Below, piece after piece: positions 25,109-33,997 of a stretch of DNA of 64,000 nt. This stretch comes from Gammaproteobacteria bacterium. Lineage in GTDB: Bacteria; Pseudomonadota; Gammaproteobacteria; Burkholderiales; Burkholderiaceae_C. Under the pieces are notes generated by a model. The model was given only the letters and a program-made list of their open reading frames with translations, did not search any database and was not told the DNA's origin. The translations under genes were made by a program, and so were the position numbers. The stretch covers positions 113,479 through 177,478 of the forward strand of contig JAHJWB010000021.1 of assembly GCA_018828125.1 (NCBI GenBank), given 5' to 3'. The number at the start of each line of letters is the position of its first letter. Position 1 is the stretch's first letter.

Positions 25109-26010
25109 GGGTGGCTTTCTGTGGCACGAACGGGCATCTTCTTGCCGATGAACACGGTGGCGATCACGGCCAGCGCAAAACCCACGGTGACCGCGTCGAG
25201 TCGCTCGCCCAGCAGCGGCACGGCAAACAGCATGCCCAAAAACGGCTGTACCAGTTGCACCTGGCTCACGCGCACCGTGCCGCCCAGCGCCAGGCCCCGG
25301 TACCAGGCAAAAAAGCCCAGCCACATTGAAAACACCGCCACATAGGCAAACCCCCACCATGCCGAAGCCTGCAGCGCACCCTGGGGACGGGTAATGAATG
25401 TAGCGGGCAGGGTGATGGGCAAGGCGATGACAAGGGCCCAGCAGATCACATGCTCAGCGCGCATGCGCTGCGATAACCGGGCGCCGTAACCGTAGCCCAC
25501 CGCGGCGCATCCCATGGCGGCCAGCAGCAAGGCATCGGCCGGGTGCAGCGCCACGCCTGCGCTGCCGGACCGCAGCAGCGCAAACCCCACGACCAAGCCG
25601 CTGCCGATGGCGGCGCAGACCCAGAAGCCTGTCGAGGGGCGCTGTCGGTGCAGCAGCGCTCCCACCGCCGCGGTCGCCAGGGGCAGCACGCCCACGATCA
25701 CGCTGGCGTGCACCGCCTCGACGTAGCGCATCGCCACGGAGGTGAACAGCGGGAAACCAAACACCACGCCACCCGCCGTGATCGCCAGGGGCCACCAATC
25801 AGCCCGCCGGGGCCAGGGCGCCCGCGTCGCCAGCAGGAACAAGGCCGACAACACCGCCGCCACCACCGCGCGCCCCAGAGCAATGAACACGCCCGACATC
25901 TGCGGCGCCTCGGGCGTGCCCACCGCCAGGCGGGTCATGGGCAGCGTCAATGCGAAGATGGTGACGCCCAGCAGGCCTAGCCACAGGCCCTTGATTTCTT
26001 CGGGCTTCAT
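25105..26010 (-). CDS. DMT/EamA-family transporter
   Basis: 301-residue ten-helix drug/metabolite transporter with two EamA repeats (GLWLGLLGVTIFALTLPMTR at the start; WALVIALPITLPATF and SQVQLVQPFLGMLFAVPLLG in the second half). The start at 26010 (MKPEEIKG) overlaps the LysE gene stop by four bases; a longer upstream reading has non-membrane, out-of-family sequence and is rejected. The substrate is unknown. Middle gene of lysE-eamA-cupin, divergent from a MocR-type regulator. Confidence 0.88.
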   Translation of the reverse strand: MKPEEIKGLWLGLLGVTIFALTLPMTRLAVGTPEAPQMSGVFIALGRAVVAAVLSALFLLATRAPWPRRADWWPLAITAGGVVFGFPLFTSVAMRYVEAVHASVIVGVLPLATAAVGALLHRQRPSTGFWVCAAIGSGLVVGFALLRSGSAGVALHPADALLLAAMGCAAVGYGYGARLSQRMRAEHVICWALVIALPITLPATFITRPQGALQASAWWGFAYVAVFSMWLGFFAWYRGLALGGTVRVSQVQLVQPFLGMLFAVPLLGERLDAVTVGFALAVIATVFIGKKMPVRATESHP

Positions 26011-26621
26011 ATCGTCAGCATCCACAACGCGGTCACCACCAGCACCAGGGCCAGCAGGCGGTTGAACCACAGCAGGCGCGCGCCCTGGGCCAGCCACTGC
26101 CGCAGCAGCGAGCCGACCAAGGCATACACAAAATTGCTGGTGAAGGCAAACAGCATCATCACCCCGCAGATGATGGCCAGACGCTCTCCGGGGTTGGCTG
26201 CGGGCTGCCCGGCCGCGTTGACCACCCAGCCTGCGCTGAGCGTGAGCGCCAGCATCCATGCCTTGATGTTCACGAACTGCAGGCCGACACCTTGCCAGAA
26301 GGTCACGTTCAGCCGATCACTGCTGACTTCGGTCAGCTGGCCCGCACGGCTGAGTTTCCAGGCCAGCCAGAACATGTAGGCCACGCCCAGCAGCGTGACG
26401 GCCCAGCGCAGGGCCGGGACCCCCGTGATCAACGCCCCCATGCCCAGGCCGCTGGCCAGCATCAACAGCGTCCAGCCGGCAGGCACAGCCAGGCAGAACT
26501 TCAGGGCTCGCTTGAGCCCCAGGTTGGCGGCCAGCGCGGTGGACAAGGTAGTGTTGGGCCCCGGTGAAAAACTCATCGCGGTGCAGAAAAGCAGCAGTGC
26601 AGTCAGTTCGGGTGCGCTCAT
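26007..26621 (-). CDS. LysE-family exporter
   Basis: 204-residue LysE/RhtB exporter with AMSFSPGPNTTLSTALAANL (SPGPN signature), six hydrophobic helices and FVNIKAWMLALTLSAGWVV. The start at 26621 is chosen because the longer reading runs into the regulatory spacer and adds charged sequence. It is first in the operon and 162 bases from the divergent regulator start; the spacer holds repeated CCAATACA boxes. The MocR-type protein probably controls this exporter. Confidence 0.88.
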   Translation of the reverse strand: MSAPELTALLLFCTAMSFSPGPNTTLSTALAANLGLKRALKFCLAVPAGWTLLMLASGLGMGALITGVPALRWAVTLLGVAYMFWLAWKLSRAGQLTEVSSDRLNVTFWQGVGLQFVNIKAWMLALTLSAGWVVNAAGQPAANPGERLAIICGVMMLFAFTSNFVYALVGSLLRQWLAQGARLLWFNRLLALVLVVTALWMLTI

Positions 26622-26679
26622 GGGGGGCTTTGGGGGTGGGCTGCTTGTCAGGTTTGAGGCTTCAATGTAATCTTCGATG

Positions 26680-26747
26680 CCAATACACAACCAATACAGT
26701 TCAGCAGCGCAGTTTGTGATCTGTATTGCTTCTTTTGCCAATACACA
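26680..26747. promoter_or_regulatory. CCAATACA boxes: candidate MocR operator
   Basis: Three direct copies, CCAATACACA (26680-26689), CCAATACAGT (26691-26700) and CCAATACACA (26738-26747), plus one inverted copy CTGTATTG (26721-26728), sit in the divergent spacer. MocR/GabR-type regulators typically bind direct repeats near their own divergent promoter. The 10-11 bp and roughly 47-bp spacings are compatible with helical phasing. Confidence 0.55.
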
Positions 26748-26783
26748 CCGCCCAAGAACGTACACCCGTTCTGAACACCTGCC

Positions 26784-28259
26784 ATGTTGATGAAAACGTC
26801 CACGCAATCGCTCACGGAGCAGTTGTCAGCCCGCTTTGGCGAGCGCATTCGCAACCGACTCTTCGCGCCCGGAGCCCGCTTGCCCTCGGTTCGGCAGTGC
26901 GCACAGCAGCATGGCGTGAGCCCGTCCACGGTGGTGGCTGCGTATGACCAATTGCTGGCCCAGGGCTTGGTGGAAGCGCGCAAGAACCGGGGCTTTTTTG
27001 TGCGGGAGATGGCGCCCGCGTTGACCGCAGAGCGCATGCCGGACGGCGCCGCCGCAGATGCGGACGACCGCCCGGTGGGCAACTGGAGCACCGCGCACTG
27101 GTTTGCGACCCGGGGCGCGGGGCGTGGTGCGCCCCCGGTCAACGCCACGGCACTGATCCGGGGCATGTTCCACAAGATCAGCGACAAGCCCCAACCGGGC
27201 ATGGGCGTGTTCCCGCCCGAATGGCTGGAGTCCACCTTCATGCCTGCTGCGGTTCGCAAGGTAACCCACACGCGCGCCTTGCAGGATTTTTCGCTGCAGT
27301 ACGGCGAACCCCTGGGCGACACGGGACTGCGCCGGGTGCTGTCCAAAAAGCTGGCCACGCTGAACGTGCATGCGGCGCCCGAGAACATCATCACCACCGT
27401 GGGGGCCACGCACGCGCTGGACATCGTGAGCCGCACCCTGCTGCGCCCGGGAGACCCGGTGATGGTGGAGGAGCCCGGCTGGGCCGTGGAGTTCGCGCGG
27501 CTGTCTGCGCTGGGCATGCACATCCTGCCCGTGCCGCGCCGCGCAGATGGCCCCGACCTGGAGGTGATGGCGAAATACTGCGAGGTGCACCAGCCCAAGC
27601 TGTACGTGAGCGTGAGCGTGTTCCACAACCCCACCGGCTATTGCCTCACGCCGGGCAGCGCACACCGCATCCTGCAGCTGGCCAACCAGCACAACTTCCA
27701 CGTGGTCGAAGACGACACCTACAGCCACATCGCGCCCGAGCACGCCACACGGCTCACGGCGCTCGATGGCCTGCAGCGCACCATCTATGTCAGCGGCTTT
27801 GCCAAGATCCTCGCACCCAACTGGCGCATTGGTTTTCTTGCTGCACCAGCGGCGCTGACAGAACAACTGCTGGACACCAAGCTGCTCGCCACGCTGACCA
27901 CGCCCGCCTTGCTGGAGAAAGCGCTGGCCCTGTGCATTGAGCAAGGGCAGCTGCGCCGCCATTCCGAGCGCATCCGCACCCGGCTGGATGCGGCGCGCGC
28001 GCGCAGCGTCAAGCTGGCGCTGGGGGCGGGCTGCACGTTTGCGGCCGAGCCTGTGGGCCTGTTCGGGTGGGTGGATACCGGGGTGGACACCGACGCGCTG
28101 TCACAGCGCATGCTCGACGAGGGCTACCTGCTGGCGCCGGGGGCGCTGTTCCATGCAGAGCGCAAGCCCAGCACCCTCATGCGCATCAACTTTGCGACCA
28201 CGCAGGACGCCACCTTCTGGCGTGTCTTCCAGCGGGTCAGGGCCGAGCAAGGGCGCTGA
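26784..28259 (+). CDS. MocR/PdxR-type regulator (GntR winged helix + aminotransferase domain)
   Basis: 491 residues. An N-terminal GntR winged helix (LTEQLSARFGERIRNRLFAP, then RLPSVRQCAQQHGVSPSTVV) is fused to a fold-type I aminotransferase domain from about residue 110. That domain contains YGEPLGDTGLRR, HNPTGYCLTPGSAHRI, EDDTYSHIAPEH and the PLP lysine in VSGFAKILAPNWRIGF. Such regulators sense PLP or an amine and usually control a divergent transport or PLP-related gene. The divergent LysE exporter operon is the likely target. Confidence 0.92.
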   Translation: MLMKTSTQSLTEQLSARFGERIRNRLFAPGARLPSVRQCAQQHGVSPSTVVAAYDQLLAQGLVEARKNRGFFVREMAPALTAERMPDGAAADADDRPVGNWSTAHWFATRGAGRGAPPVNATALIRGMFHKISDKPQPGMGVFPPEWLESTFMPAAVRKVTHTRALQDFSLQYGEPLGDTGLRRVLSKKLATLNVHAAPENIITTVGATHALDIVSRTLLRPGDPVMVEEPGWAVEFARLSALGMHILPVPRRADGPDLEVMAKYCEVHQPKLYVSVSVFHNPTGYCLTPGSAHRILQLANQHNFHVVEDDTYSHIAPEHATRLTALDGLQRTIYVSGFAKILAPNWRIGFLAAPAALTEQLLDTKLLATLTTPALLEKALALCIEQGQLRRHSERIRTRLDAARARSVKLALGAGCTFAAEPVGLFGWVDTGVDTDALSQRMLDEGYLLAPGALFHAERKPSTLMRINFATTQDATFWRVFQRVRAEQGR

Positions 28260-28279
28260 ACAAGCAAGGCAAGCGTTTG

Positions 28280-28337
28280 TTTGCTATTGAAAATATAGCA
28301 ATAAGCACTTGCAAGATAAGCGTTAGACGCCTATAAA
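28280..28337. repeat. Family A repeat, copy 6 (degenerate)
   Basis: TTGCTATTGAAAATATAGCA followed by ATAAGCACTTGCAAGATAAG and CGTTAG. It has the flanking TATAGCAAT element and a decayed AAGC...TAAGCGTTAG core. It lies between the convergent MocR and HDOD genes and probably provides the shared 3' end structure. Confidence 0.55.
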
Positions 28338-28344
28338 ACCTATA

Positions 28345-29574
28345 TTATTTCCGCTCGACCTCAAGATCGGCCAGCACGCGCAGCAGGGCTCGGTTGACCT
28401 CTTCCAGATCCATCTCGTGCGTCTCGCACAACTGGCGGATGGCGCTGGCGTCATCGGTTTCCAGCGCACAGGCCATTTGCAGGCCACTCGCATAGGGGCC
28501 GGTGCCCAGCACCGTGGCGTCGTATATGCGCTCTGACAGGGGCAGGCGGCGCAGGATGGTGCCCAGCGGTTCACCCAACAGATCATCGAGTTGCGACACC
28601 AGGCCACACAGATAGATCTCCCGCCGCAGGTCGTTTTCAACCCCCGCATCCAGCAGGTGGGCGGTGAGGTTGGCGCGCATCACGATGGACTCGCGCACCG
28701 GCTGCAAATTGGGGTCGGTGCTGGCGTGGGGCAACTGGTCAGACAACCAGCGTTTGATGGAGCCATAGCCCATCATCACCAGCCCCCTGCGCAGCGAGTC
28801 GATGCCCGTGCGCAGGCCCAGCGCTGCCGAGTTGGTGTAGACCATGAAGCGGTACGCCAGCAGTGGGTCTTCGCCCATGATGGCTTCAAAGGTCTCCAGC
28901 GATTGTTCGGCGTCGATGGCTTTCATCAACTTGAAGATGACCGCATGCGATGGTTGCTGGGGGGTGTGGCGCATGCTGTACAGCACGTCTTCCGTCGGCC
29001 ATCCGGCCAGTGCCAGCGCGTTGCTCTGGTCGAGGCAATGCTCCATCAGCGCGCGGCTGGCAATGCCTTCATACATCTGCCCCGCCAGCACCGGGCTTGT
29101 GGCACGCGCAGGTTGCGCCGGTGCGCCTGCACGGGCGGGTGCGGCCTTCAAGGCAGCCACCGCGTCTTCGGGGCGCAAGGTCAGGAGGCTGTTGTCGAAG
29201 CACCGCGCAATGTCGGCCTCGGGCAGCTTGCCGATGTCGCCACGCCACACCAGCTTGAGGCCCCGCTGGTGCGCCGCCTTGACGCGCGAGTAGATGGCCG
29301 AATCAGACAACCAGTCGCCACGCACCTCGATCCACGGCGCGCCACGCGGCGCGTGTTCGAGCAGGTCGCACAGAAACTGCCGCGTCTGGGACGAAATCAG
29401 CAGGGGCGGGGAGCTGGCGGACCAAAGCTCCTGAAGCGTGCGCAGCAGGTGCGAGCCATCGACCACGGCCGATGCTTCGTTGTGGGCGTAGAGCTGGATG
29501 GCGGCCAGCTTGCGGGCGCGGTTCCACAGGGGGCGGTAGCCCAGAATGAGGCTGCCAAGAACGGATTGGACCAT
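28345..29574 (-). CDS. HDOD-domain signalling protein (EAL-HDOD type)
   Basis: 409 residues. The C-terminal half (about 200-400) is an HDOD domain, an HD-related fold without catalytic metal residues: ALAGWPTEDVLYSMRHTPQQ, FEAIMGEDPLLAYRFMVYTN, SLRRGLVMMGYGSIKRWLSD. The N-terminal half resembles a degenerate EAL-like barrel (GYRPLWNRARKLAAIQLYAH, WIEVRGDWL, LKLVWRGDIGKLPEADIARC) without the EAL catalytic motif, the YuxH arrangement. Such proteins act in motility and c-di-GMP signalling without enzyme activity. It lies just past flgL, same direction, which fits a motility role. Confidence 0.8.
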   Translation of the reverse strand: MVQSVLGSLILGYRPLWNRARKLAAIQLYAHNEASAVVDGSHLLRTLQELWSASSPPLLISSQTRQFLCDLLEHAPRGAPWIEVRGDWLSDSAIYSRVKAAHQRGLKLVWRGDIGKLPEADIARCFDNSLLTLRPEDAVAALKAAPARAGAPAQPARATSPVLAGQMYEGIASRALMEHCLDQSNALALAGWPTEDVLYSMRHTPQQPSHAVIFKLMKAIDAEQSLETFEAIMGEDPLLAYRFMVYTNSAALGLRTGIDSLRRGLVMMGYGSIKRWLSDQLPHASTDPNLQPVRESIVMRANLTAHLLDAGVENDLRREIYLCGLVSQLDDLLGEPLGTILRRLPLSERIYDATVLGTGPYASGLQMACALETDDASAIRQLCETHEMDLEEVNRALLRVLADLEVERK

Positions 29575-29640
29575 GTGCTCTCAGGCAATGTAACGGGGGC
29601 CTGCTCCCGGGGGATGTCTCTTCCACCCTGCAAACAGGTT

Positions 29641-30894
29641 CTAACCAATGAAATTGAACAGGGACAACTTCTGGACCATGGCGTAGGACTTGAGGGCGGC
29701 CTCGTAACCCACCTGCTGGTTCTGAAAGTCCGAAATGCCCTGGATCATATCGAGATCCTCGGCACGGGAACGGTCTCCTTCCAACTGCACGGAGCGCTTT
29801 TCCTGGTCGCCCGTGATGCGGTCTGCACGGTTGAGCAGCTCGCCGGCATATCCCCGCATGTTGTGCAGGCGTTCCAGTCCTATATCCATGTTGCCCAGCG
29901 CCTGACCGACCGCCTGGATGGCGGCATTGCTGTTGGGCGCACTGCGGATGTCACGGATGGCGCTGTCCAGCGTGCTGAACATGCTGGGGGTTGGCTGCAT
30001 GGTGATGGTGTCGCCATTGGCCGGGTTGCCGGTGATGTTGAAGCTGAGGCCGGGAATGTCGGCCACCGCAATGGTGACCGGCTTGTCCGAGGGGTAGTCG
30101 GGCACCGTGACCGGGGCTGATACAGCGCCGGTGGTGGTGTTCGTCAACGTGTAGGTCGCCGTGCTGGTGCCCACCGTGGCGCCAGGGCCCACGGCGCTGA
30201 AGGTGATGGTGTAGTTGTCGCCTGTGACCAGGCTTTTGTCTACTGGCGTGACCGCGGTGGTCGTGAGCTGCCGGTCGTTCGGGATCGCGCTGACTGCCGC
30301 GTAGTAGACCCCGTCACGCTGTGGATCGAACATGAATGCGGAGTCCCCGTCCAGCGTGCCTGGAATGGTCACCCCGGTGCTGGCCGTCTGCCCAGGCAGA
30401 CCGGCAAAGCTGTAGTCCGGCGTGCTGGTCAGGGGGCCCAGAAAAGGCGCCAATGCGCTGCCCAGCGCACCCAGCAGCGGAATTCCATTCGTGTCCTTGC
30501 GGTTGGCCACTTCCAGAATCTGCTCGCGCAGGCCCTGCAACTGGTTGGCAATGGTGACGCGGTCATTGGGTGTGAGGGTGGCGCTGCCCGCACTGACGGT
30601 CAGCTCCCGAAAATTCTGTACCAGTCCGATGGCATCACCCAGCGCAGATTCGGCCTGGGCAATGGCGTTGCGCTGGGTCTCCAGCGCACGTTGTTCTGTC
30701 TGGATGCGGGCCAGGCGGTTGATGGACCGCTCGGCCTGCGCGGCCGATACGGGGTCATCGCTGGCGCGCACCACACGCTTGCCGGACGTCAGGTTCTCCT
30801 GCAGGTTGGACAGGCTGGTTTGCCGCGAGCCCAGGTTGCGCAGGGCGTTGTCGTACATGTTGGCCGTGCCAAGGCGATAGAAGTTGTTGCTCAT
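29641..30894 (-). CDS. flgL: Flagellar hook-filament junction protein FlgL (HAP3)
   Basis: 417 residues. Flagellin-like N- and C-terminal coiled regions frame a variable beta-rich middle: NNFYRLGTANMYDNALRNLG at the start, LTSGKRVVRASDDPVSAAQA, and GDRSRAEDLDMIQGISDFQN...VQKLSLFNFIG at the end. It joins FlgK to the filament. The central region (about 130-300) is Thr/Val/Pro-rich. Follows flgK by 20 bases. Confidence 0.95.
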   Translation of the reverse strand: MSNNFYRLGTANMYDNALRNLGSRQTSLSNLQENLTSGKRVVRASDDPVSAAQAERSINRLARIQTEQRALETQRNAIAQAESALGDAIGLVQNFRELTVSAGSATLTPNDRVTIANQLQGLREQILEVANRKDTNGIPLLGALGSALAPFLGPLTSTPDYSFAGLPGQTASTGVTIPGTLDGDSAFMFDPQRDGVYYAAVSAIPNDRQLTTTAVTPVDKSLVTGDNYTITFSAVGPGATVGTSTATYTLTNTTTGAVSAPVTVPDYPSDKPVTIAVADIPGLSFNITGNPANGDTITMQPTPSMFSTLDSAIRDIRSAPNSNAAIQAVGQALGNMDIGLERLHNMRGYAGELLNRADRITGDQEKRSVQLEGDRSRAEDLDMIQGISDFQNQQVGYEAALKSYAMVQKLSLFNFIG

Positions 30895-30914
30895 GTCAAT
30901 CTCCTGTGCGGCGG

Positions 30915-32891
30915 TCAGCGGCCAATGCCCTGGATGAGCGAGTCAAAAATGCTCTGCGCGATCTGGATCATTTTGGCCGATGCCTGGTAGGCCTGCTGGT
31001 ATTGGATCAGTTTGGCGGCTTCTTCGTCCAGATTCACGCCGGAAATGGCGGTGCGGTCACGCTCCAGATTCGCCGCAATGGTGGTCGAGAGCTCTGCGGC
31101 AAACAGCGAGCTTTGGGTGCGTGTGCCCACCTGGGCCATGGCGCCCGCGTAGCCGTCACTGAGGGTGGACTCGTCGAACATCTTCACATCGCGCAAGCCC
31201 ATCAGCGCGCTGGCGTTGCCAGAGTTGCGCGTAAAGATGTCGCCGTACTGCGGGTCTGAAGCGTTGCCGATGACCACGGTGTCGCCGGTATTGGGGCTGC
31301 CCTGCAGCTTGATTTCCCAGCCGTTGATGGAAATCGGAGCACCCGGCGTGTAAGGTTGTGCGGCCGCAATCGTGGTGGGTGGCGCTGTGCCACGGTCCAG
31401 CACGTCGTAGGTGGTGGGCGGGCCAGCCGTGAACTGCAGTTGGATGCCGCCCAGGATGGGGGGCAATGCGGCGGGGTTGGCGTTGGGGGGCAACACCAGT
31501 CCGGGCGGGTTGGGAAGCCCCGTGGCCTTCAGGCCCGACAGTTGCATCGTGCCGCCGTTGGACGTGCCCATGGCTGCGTTGATCGGATTCGCCGCCGCCA
31601 GATCGCGTGGTGAATACACCAGCGCCTGCATGTTGGCTGCCGCCGTGCTGAACGGCTTGAACAGCATCCGCTCGCCGGGCACGCCGGGTGTGGTCAGGTT
31701 GAAGGTCAGCCCGTCGATGTTCAGGGTGGCCAGGTTGGCCGCGTCGGTGAACGCGGTTGCCTGCCCGTCGGACAGGCGCACGACCTGGCCTGCGGTACCG
31801 GTTGTGAACCGGATTTCATAGTCGGACGCTGCAAACTGGGTGGGGTTGGAAAAAGCGACGGCCCCCACGCCCGCACCATTGGTGTAACCCGGCATGCTGG
31901 TGGGCACCGAGAACAGGTCTTTGCCCAGTGCACCGTCCAGCGTCAGCCCCAGGTTCTGCTGGTCGTTCATCGTCATGCCGATGGCCATGGCCATGCGGCC
32001 CAGCAGGTTGCGCCCTTCGGCCAGATCGGTGTTGTTGAAGCGCAGCAGTCCCGATACTGTGCCGCCGCCCAACACGTTCTCGTCCAGTTCGATGGGGGTG
32101 GCACCCGGCCGGTTGAAGAACAGCTTGAGCTGACCGCTGCCAGGGAACGCGGTGGCGTCGCCCACCGACAGCTGGGTGGCGGTGGTGCCTAGCACCAAGG
32201 GCTGACTGCCCGCCACAAACAGGCCCACCGTGCCGTCATCGGCCGGGATCTGCGTGGTCTGTACGTACTGGTTGATATCGCGGATTAGCTGGTCGCGTTG
32301 GTCCAGCAGGTCGTTCGGGGTTTGGCCGTTGCCCTTGGCGCGCGCGATCTGTTCATTGACTCCCGCAATCTGCGTCGCCAAGCTGTTGATGGCCGTTGCG
32401 CTGCTTTGCAGCTGCTCTGTGACCGTGTACTGGATTTCGTTGAGGCGGTCTGCTGCCGATCGCATGCGTGCCGCAGTTTCATCCATGCGTGTCAGCACCA
32501 CGGTACGGGCGGTGATGTCGGTGGGCGAGCTCACCACGTCCGAGAACGCGTTCATCATGTCGTTGATGGCCGCGCCCAGGCCAGCGGTGCCGCCGCTGAA
32601 AACTTCCTGCAGCTGCCGCAGGCGCTCGGCTCGCACGATGTCGGCGGACTGCACGGAACCCGCTGTGGCCGCCTGGCGCGTGAGGAGTTCGCTCTGGTTG
32701 CGCAAAATGGTTTGCACATCCACGCCCTGGCCGATGTAGCCGCCGCCCGTGAACTGGCCCTGCACGGTTTGCAGCACCACCGTCTGGCGCGAATAGCCTG
32801 GGGTGTTGACGTTGGCAATGTTGTGCCCCGCAGTCTGCAAGGCCACCTGATTGGCCAGAAGGGCGCGGGCGCCGACGCTGAGCAGGCTCAT
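30915..32891 (-). CDS. flgK: Flagellar hook-associated protein FlgK (HAP1)
   Basis: 658 residues. N-terminus ALLANQVALQTAGHNIANVN and NTPGYSRQTVVLQT are the flagellar rod/hook signature. The C-terminus SGVNLDEEAAKLIQYQQAYQ and ASAKMIQIAQSIFDSLIQ is the FlgK helical end. The middle is long and Ala/Pro/Gly-rich, which explains a length above the E. coli protein. First hook-filament junction protein, exported by the flagellar type III system. Confidence 0.96.
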   Translation of the reverse strand: MSLLSVGARALLANQVALQTAGHNIANVNTPGYSRQTVVLQTVQGQFTGGGYIGQGVDVQTILRNQSELLTRQAATAGSVQSADIVRAERLRQLQEVFSGGTAGLGAAINDMMNAFSDVVSSPTDITARTVVLTRMDETAARMRSAADRLNEIQYTVTEQLQSSATAINSLATQIAGVNEQIARAKGNGQTPNDLLDQRDQLIRDINQYVQTTQIPADDGTVGLFVAGSQPLVLGTTATQLSVGDATAFPGSGQLKLFFNRPGATPIELDENVLGGGTVSGLLRFNNTDLAEGRNLLGRMAMAIGMTMNDQQNLGLTLDGALGKDLFSVPTSMPGYTNGAGVGAVAFSNPTQFAASDYEIRFTTGTAGQVVRLSDGQATAFTDAANLATLNIDGLTFNLTTPGVPGERMLFKPFSTAAANMQALVYSPRDLAAANPINAAMGTSNGGTMQLSGLKATGLPNPPGLVLPPNANPAALPPILGGIQLQFTAGPPTTYDVLDRGTAPPTTIAAAQPYTPGAPISINGWEIKLQGSPNTGDTVVIGNASDPQYGDIFTRNSGNASALMGLRDVKMFDESTLSDGYAGAMAQVGTRTQSSLFAAELSTTIAANLERDRTAISGVNLDEEAAKLIQYQQAYQASAKMIQIAQSIFDSLIQGIGR

Positions 32892-32916
32892 GGCTTACCT
32901 CGGTTCTTCTTGTCCA

Positions 32917-33846
32917 TCACGCTTGGGCGCGCTGAGTGCGCAGCACGCTGTTGATGGCGCCGCTGAGCTTCTTCGCGTATTCGGGATCGGTGGCGTAGCC
33001 AGCCTTTTGCAGCGCAGAGGCATAGGCCATGGCCGAGCCAGACTGGGCGACGGATTCGGCCTTCTCGTAGCGTGGGCTGTCTTTGATCAGGCGGGCGTAG
33101 TCGCGGAAGGAGTCTTCGTACGAGTCGTAGGCGCGGAACTTGGCCGTCACCTTCTGGGCTTTTCCGTTGATGTATTCGGTGGTGGTGATTTCAGCCACTT
33201 TGCCGGTCCATCCCTTGGTGGCCTTGATGCCGAACAGGTTGTACGAGGTGGAGCCGTCCTTGTTGCGGATCTCGCTCTTGCCCCAGCCGGTTTCGTGCCC
33301 GGCTTGGCCCAGCATGAAGGTTGCGGGAATTCCGCTTTCCTTGGACACGCGCTCTGCGGTGCCGGAGAGGTGCTGCACAAAACCGTCGCGGCCTTTGGGC
33401 ACGGGCGCGGTGGTATCAGGCGCTGCATCGGTTGCGCTGTCGGGCGTGGCCGCGCGAGGGGCAAACTTTTGCAGGCTCAGCGTGGAGGGCACTGCAAACT
33501 CTGCGTCCTGTGCGCCGCCCATCTGGCGCGACAGCTGGCGTGCAATGGCTTCAGACAAACCGCCCTGCATGCCCGACATGCTGACCGACAACTGCTGGTC
33601 GAGCAGGTCCTGGCCCAGGTCGGCCTGGCCACTGTCCATCAGCCCGGACTTCATGGTGGCCTCGCGCATGCTTTTGATCAGCTCGCGCATGAACAGCGAT
33701 TCAAACTGCTTGGCCGCCTCGCGGGTGACCTGGGCGCTGCTGGCCGTGCCCGCCTCGTACTTCAGGGCATTGAGCGAGCGGATGTCCACCGCCAGCGCAT
33801 TAGTGGTGCTGCTGGTGGTAGACGACGAGGGCAGGGAGAGGGACAT
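32917..33846 (-). CDS. flgJ: Flagellar rod-capping peptidoglycan hydrolase FlgJ
   Basis: 309 residues. The N-terminal rod-binding domain (AKQFESLFMRELIKSMREAT, residues about 40-110) caps rod growth. The C-terminal glucosaminidase domain (about 150-305) has MLGQAGHETGWGKSEIRNKD with the catalytic Glu and NLFGIKATKGWTGK. The start at 33846 is preferred over a longer reading: AAGAGGTTTGAC before ATG gives a Shine-Dalgarno sequence and the extra N-terminus comes from repeat sequence. Between flgI and flgK. Confidence 0.93.
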   Translation of the reverse strand: MSLSLPSSSTTSSTTNALAVDIRSLNALKYEAGTASSAQVTREAAKQFESLFMRELIKSMREATMKSGLMDSGQADLGQDLLDQQLSVSMSGMQGGLSEAIARQLSRQMGGAQDAEFAVPSTLSLQKFAPRAATPDSATDAAPDTTAPVPKGRDGFVQHLSGTAERVSKESGIPATFMLGQAGHETGWGKSEIRNKDGSTSYNLFGIKATKGWTGKVAEITTTEYINGKAQKVTAKFRAYDSYEDSFRDYARLIKDSPRYEKAESVAQSGSAMAYASALQKAGYATDPEYAKKLSGAINSVLRTQRAQA

Positions 33847-33902
33847 GGTCAAACCTCTTGCGTTGGGAGACCCACAGGCCGTGAATCTGGCGCGGCCCAG
33901 GC

Positions 33903-33990
33903 CAGTGCACCCGTGGAACTGGCATTGCCAGGCCACTGGGTGCGTTCCCCTCCCGCAGGAGAGGGGGAAGGCGCGAAGCGACGCAGGGGG
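33903..33990 (+). repeat. Family B repeat, copy 5, between flgI and flgJ
   Basis: CAGTGCACCCGTGGAACTGG through GGGGAAGGCGCGAAGCGACG and CAGGGGG. It occupies the 151-base gap between flgI and flgJ within the leftward flg operon and ends eight bases from the flgI stop. Confidence 0.75.
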
Positions 33991-33997
33991 TGCTTCA

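Noticed and set aside
25105..26259. Longer start for the EamA transporter (384 residues)
   Set aside because: The extra 83 residues are Arg/Gln/His-rich, lie over the LysE gene in another frame and do not resemble the family.
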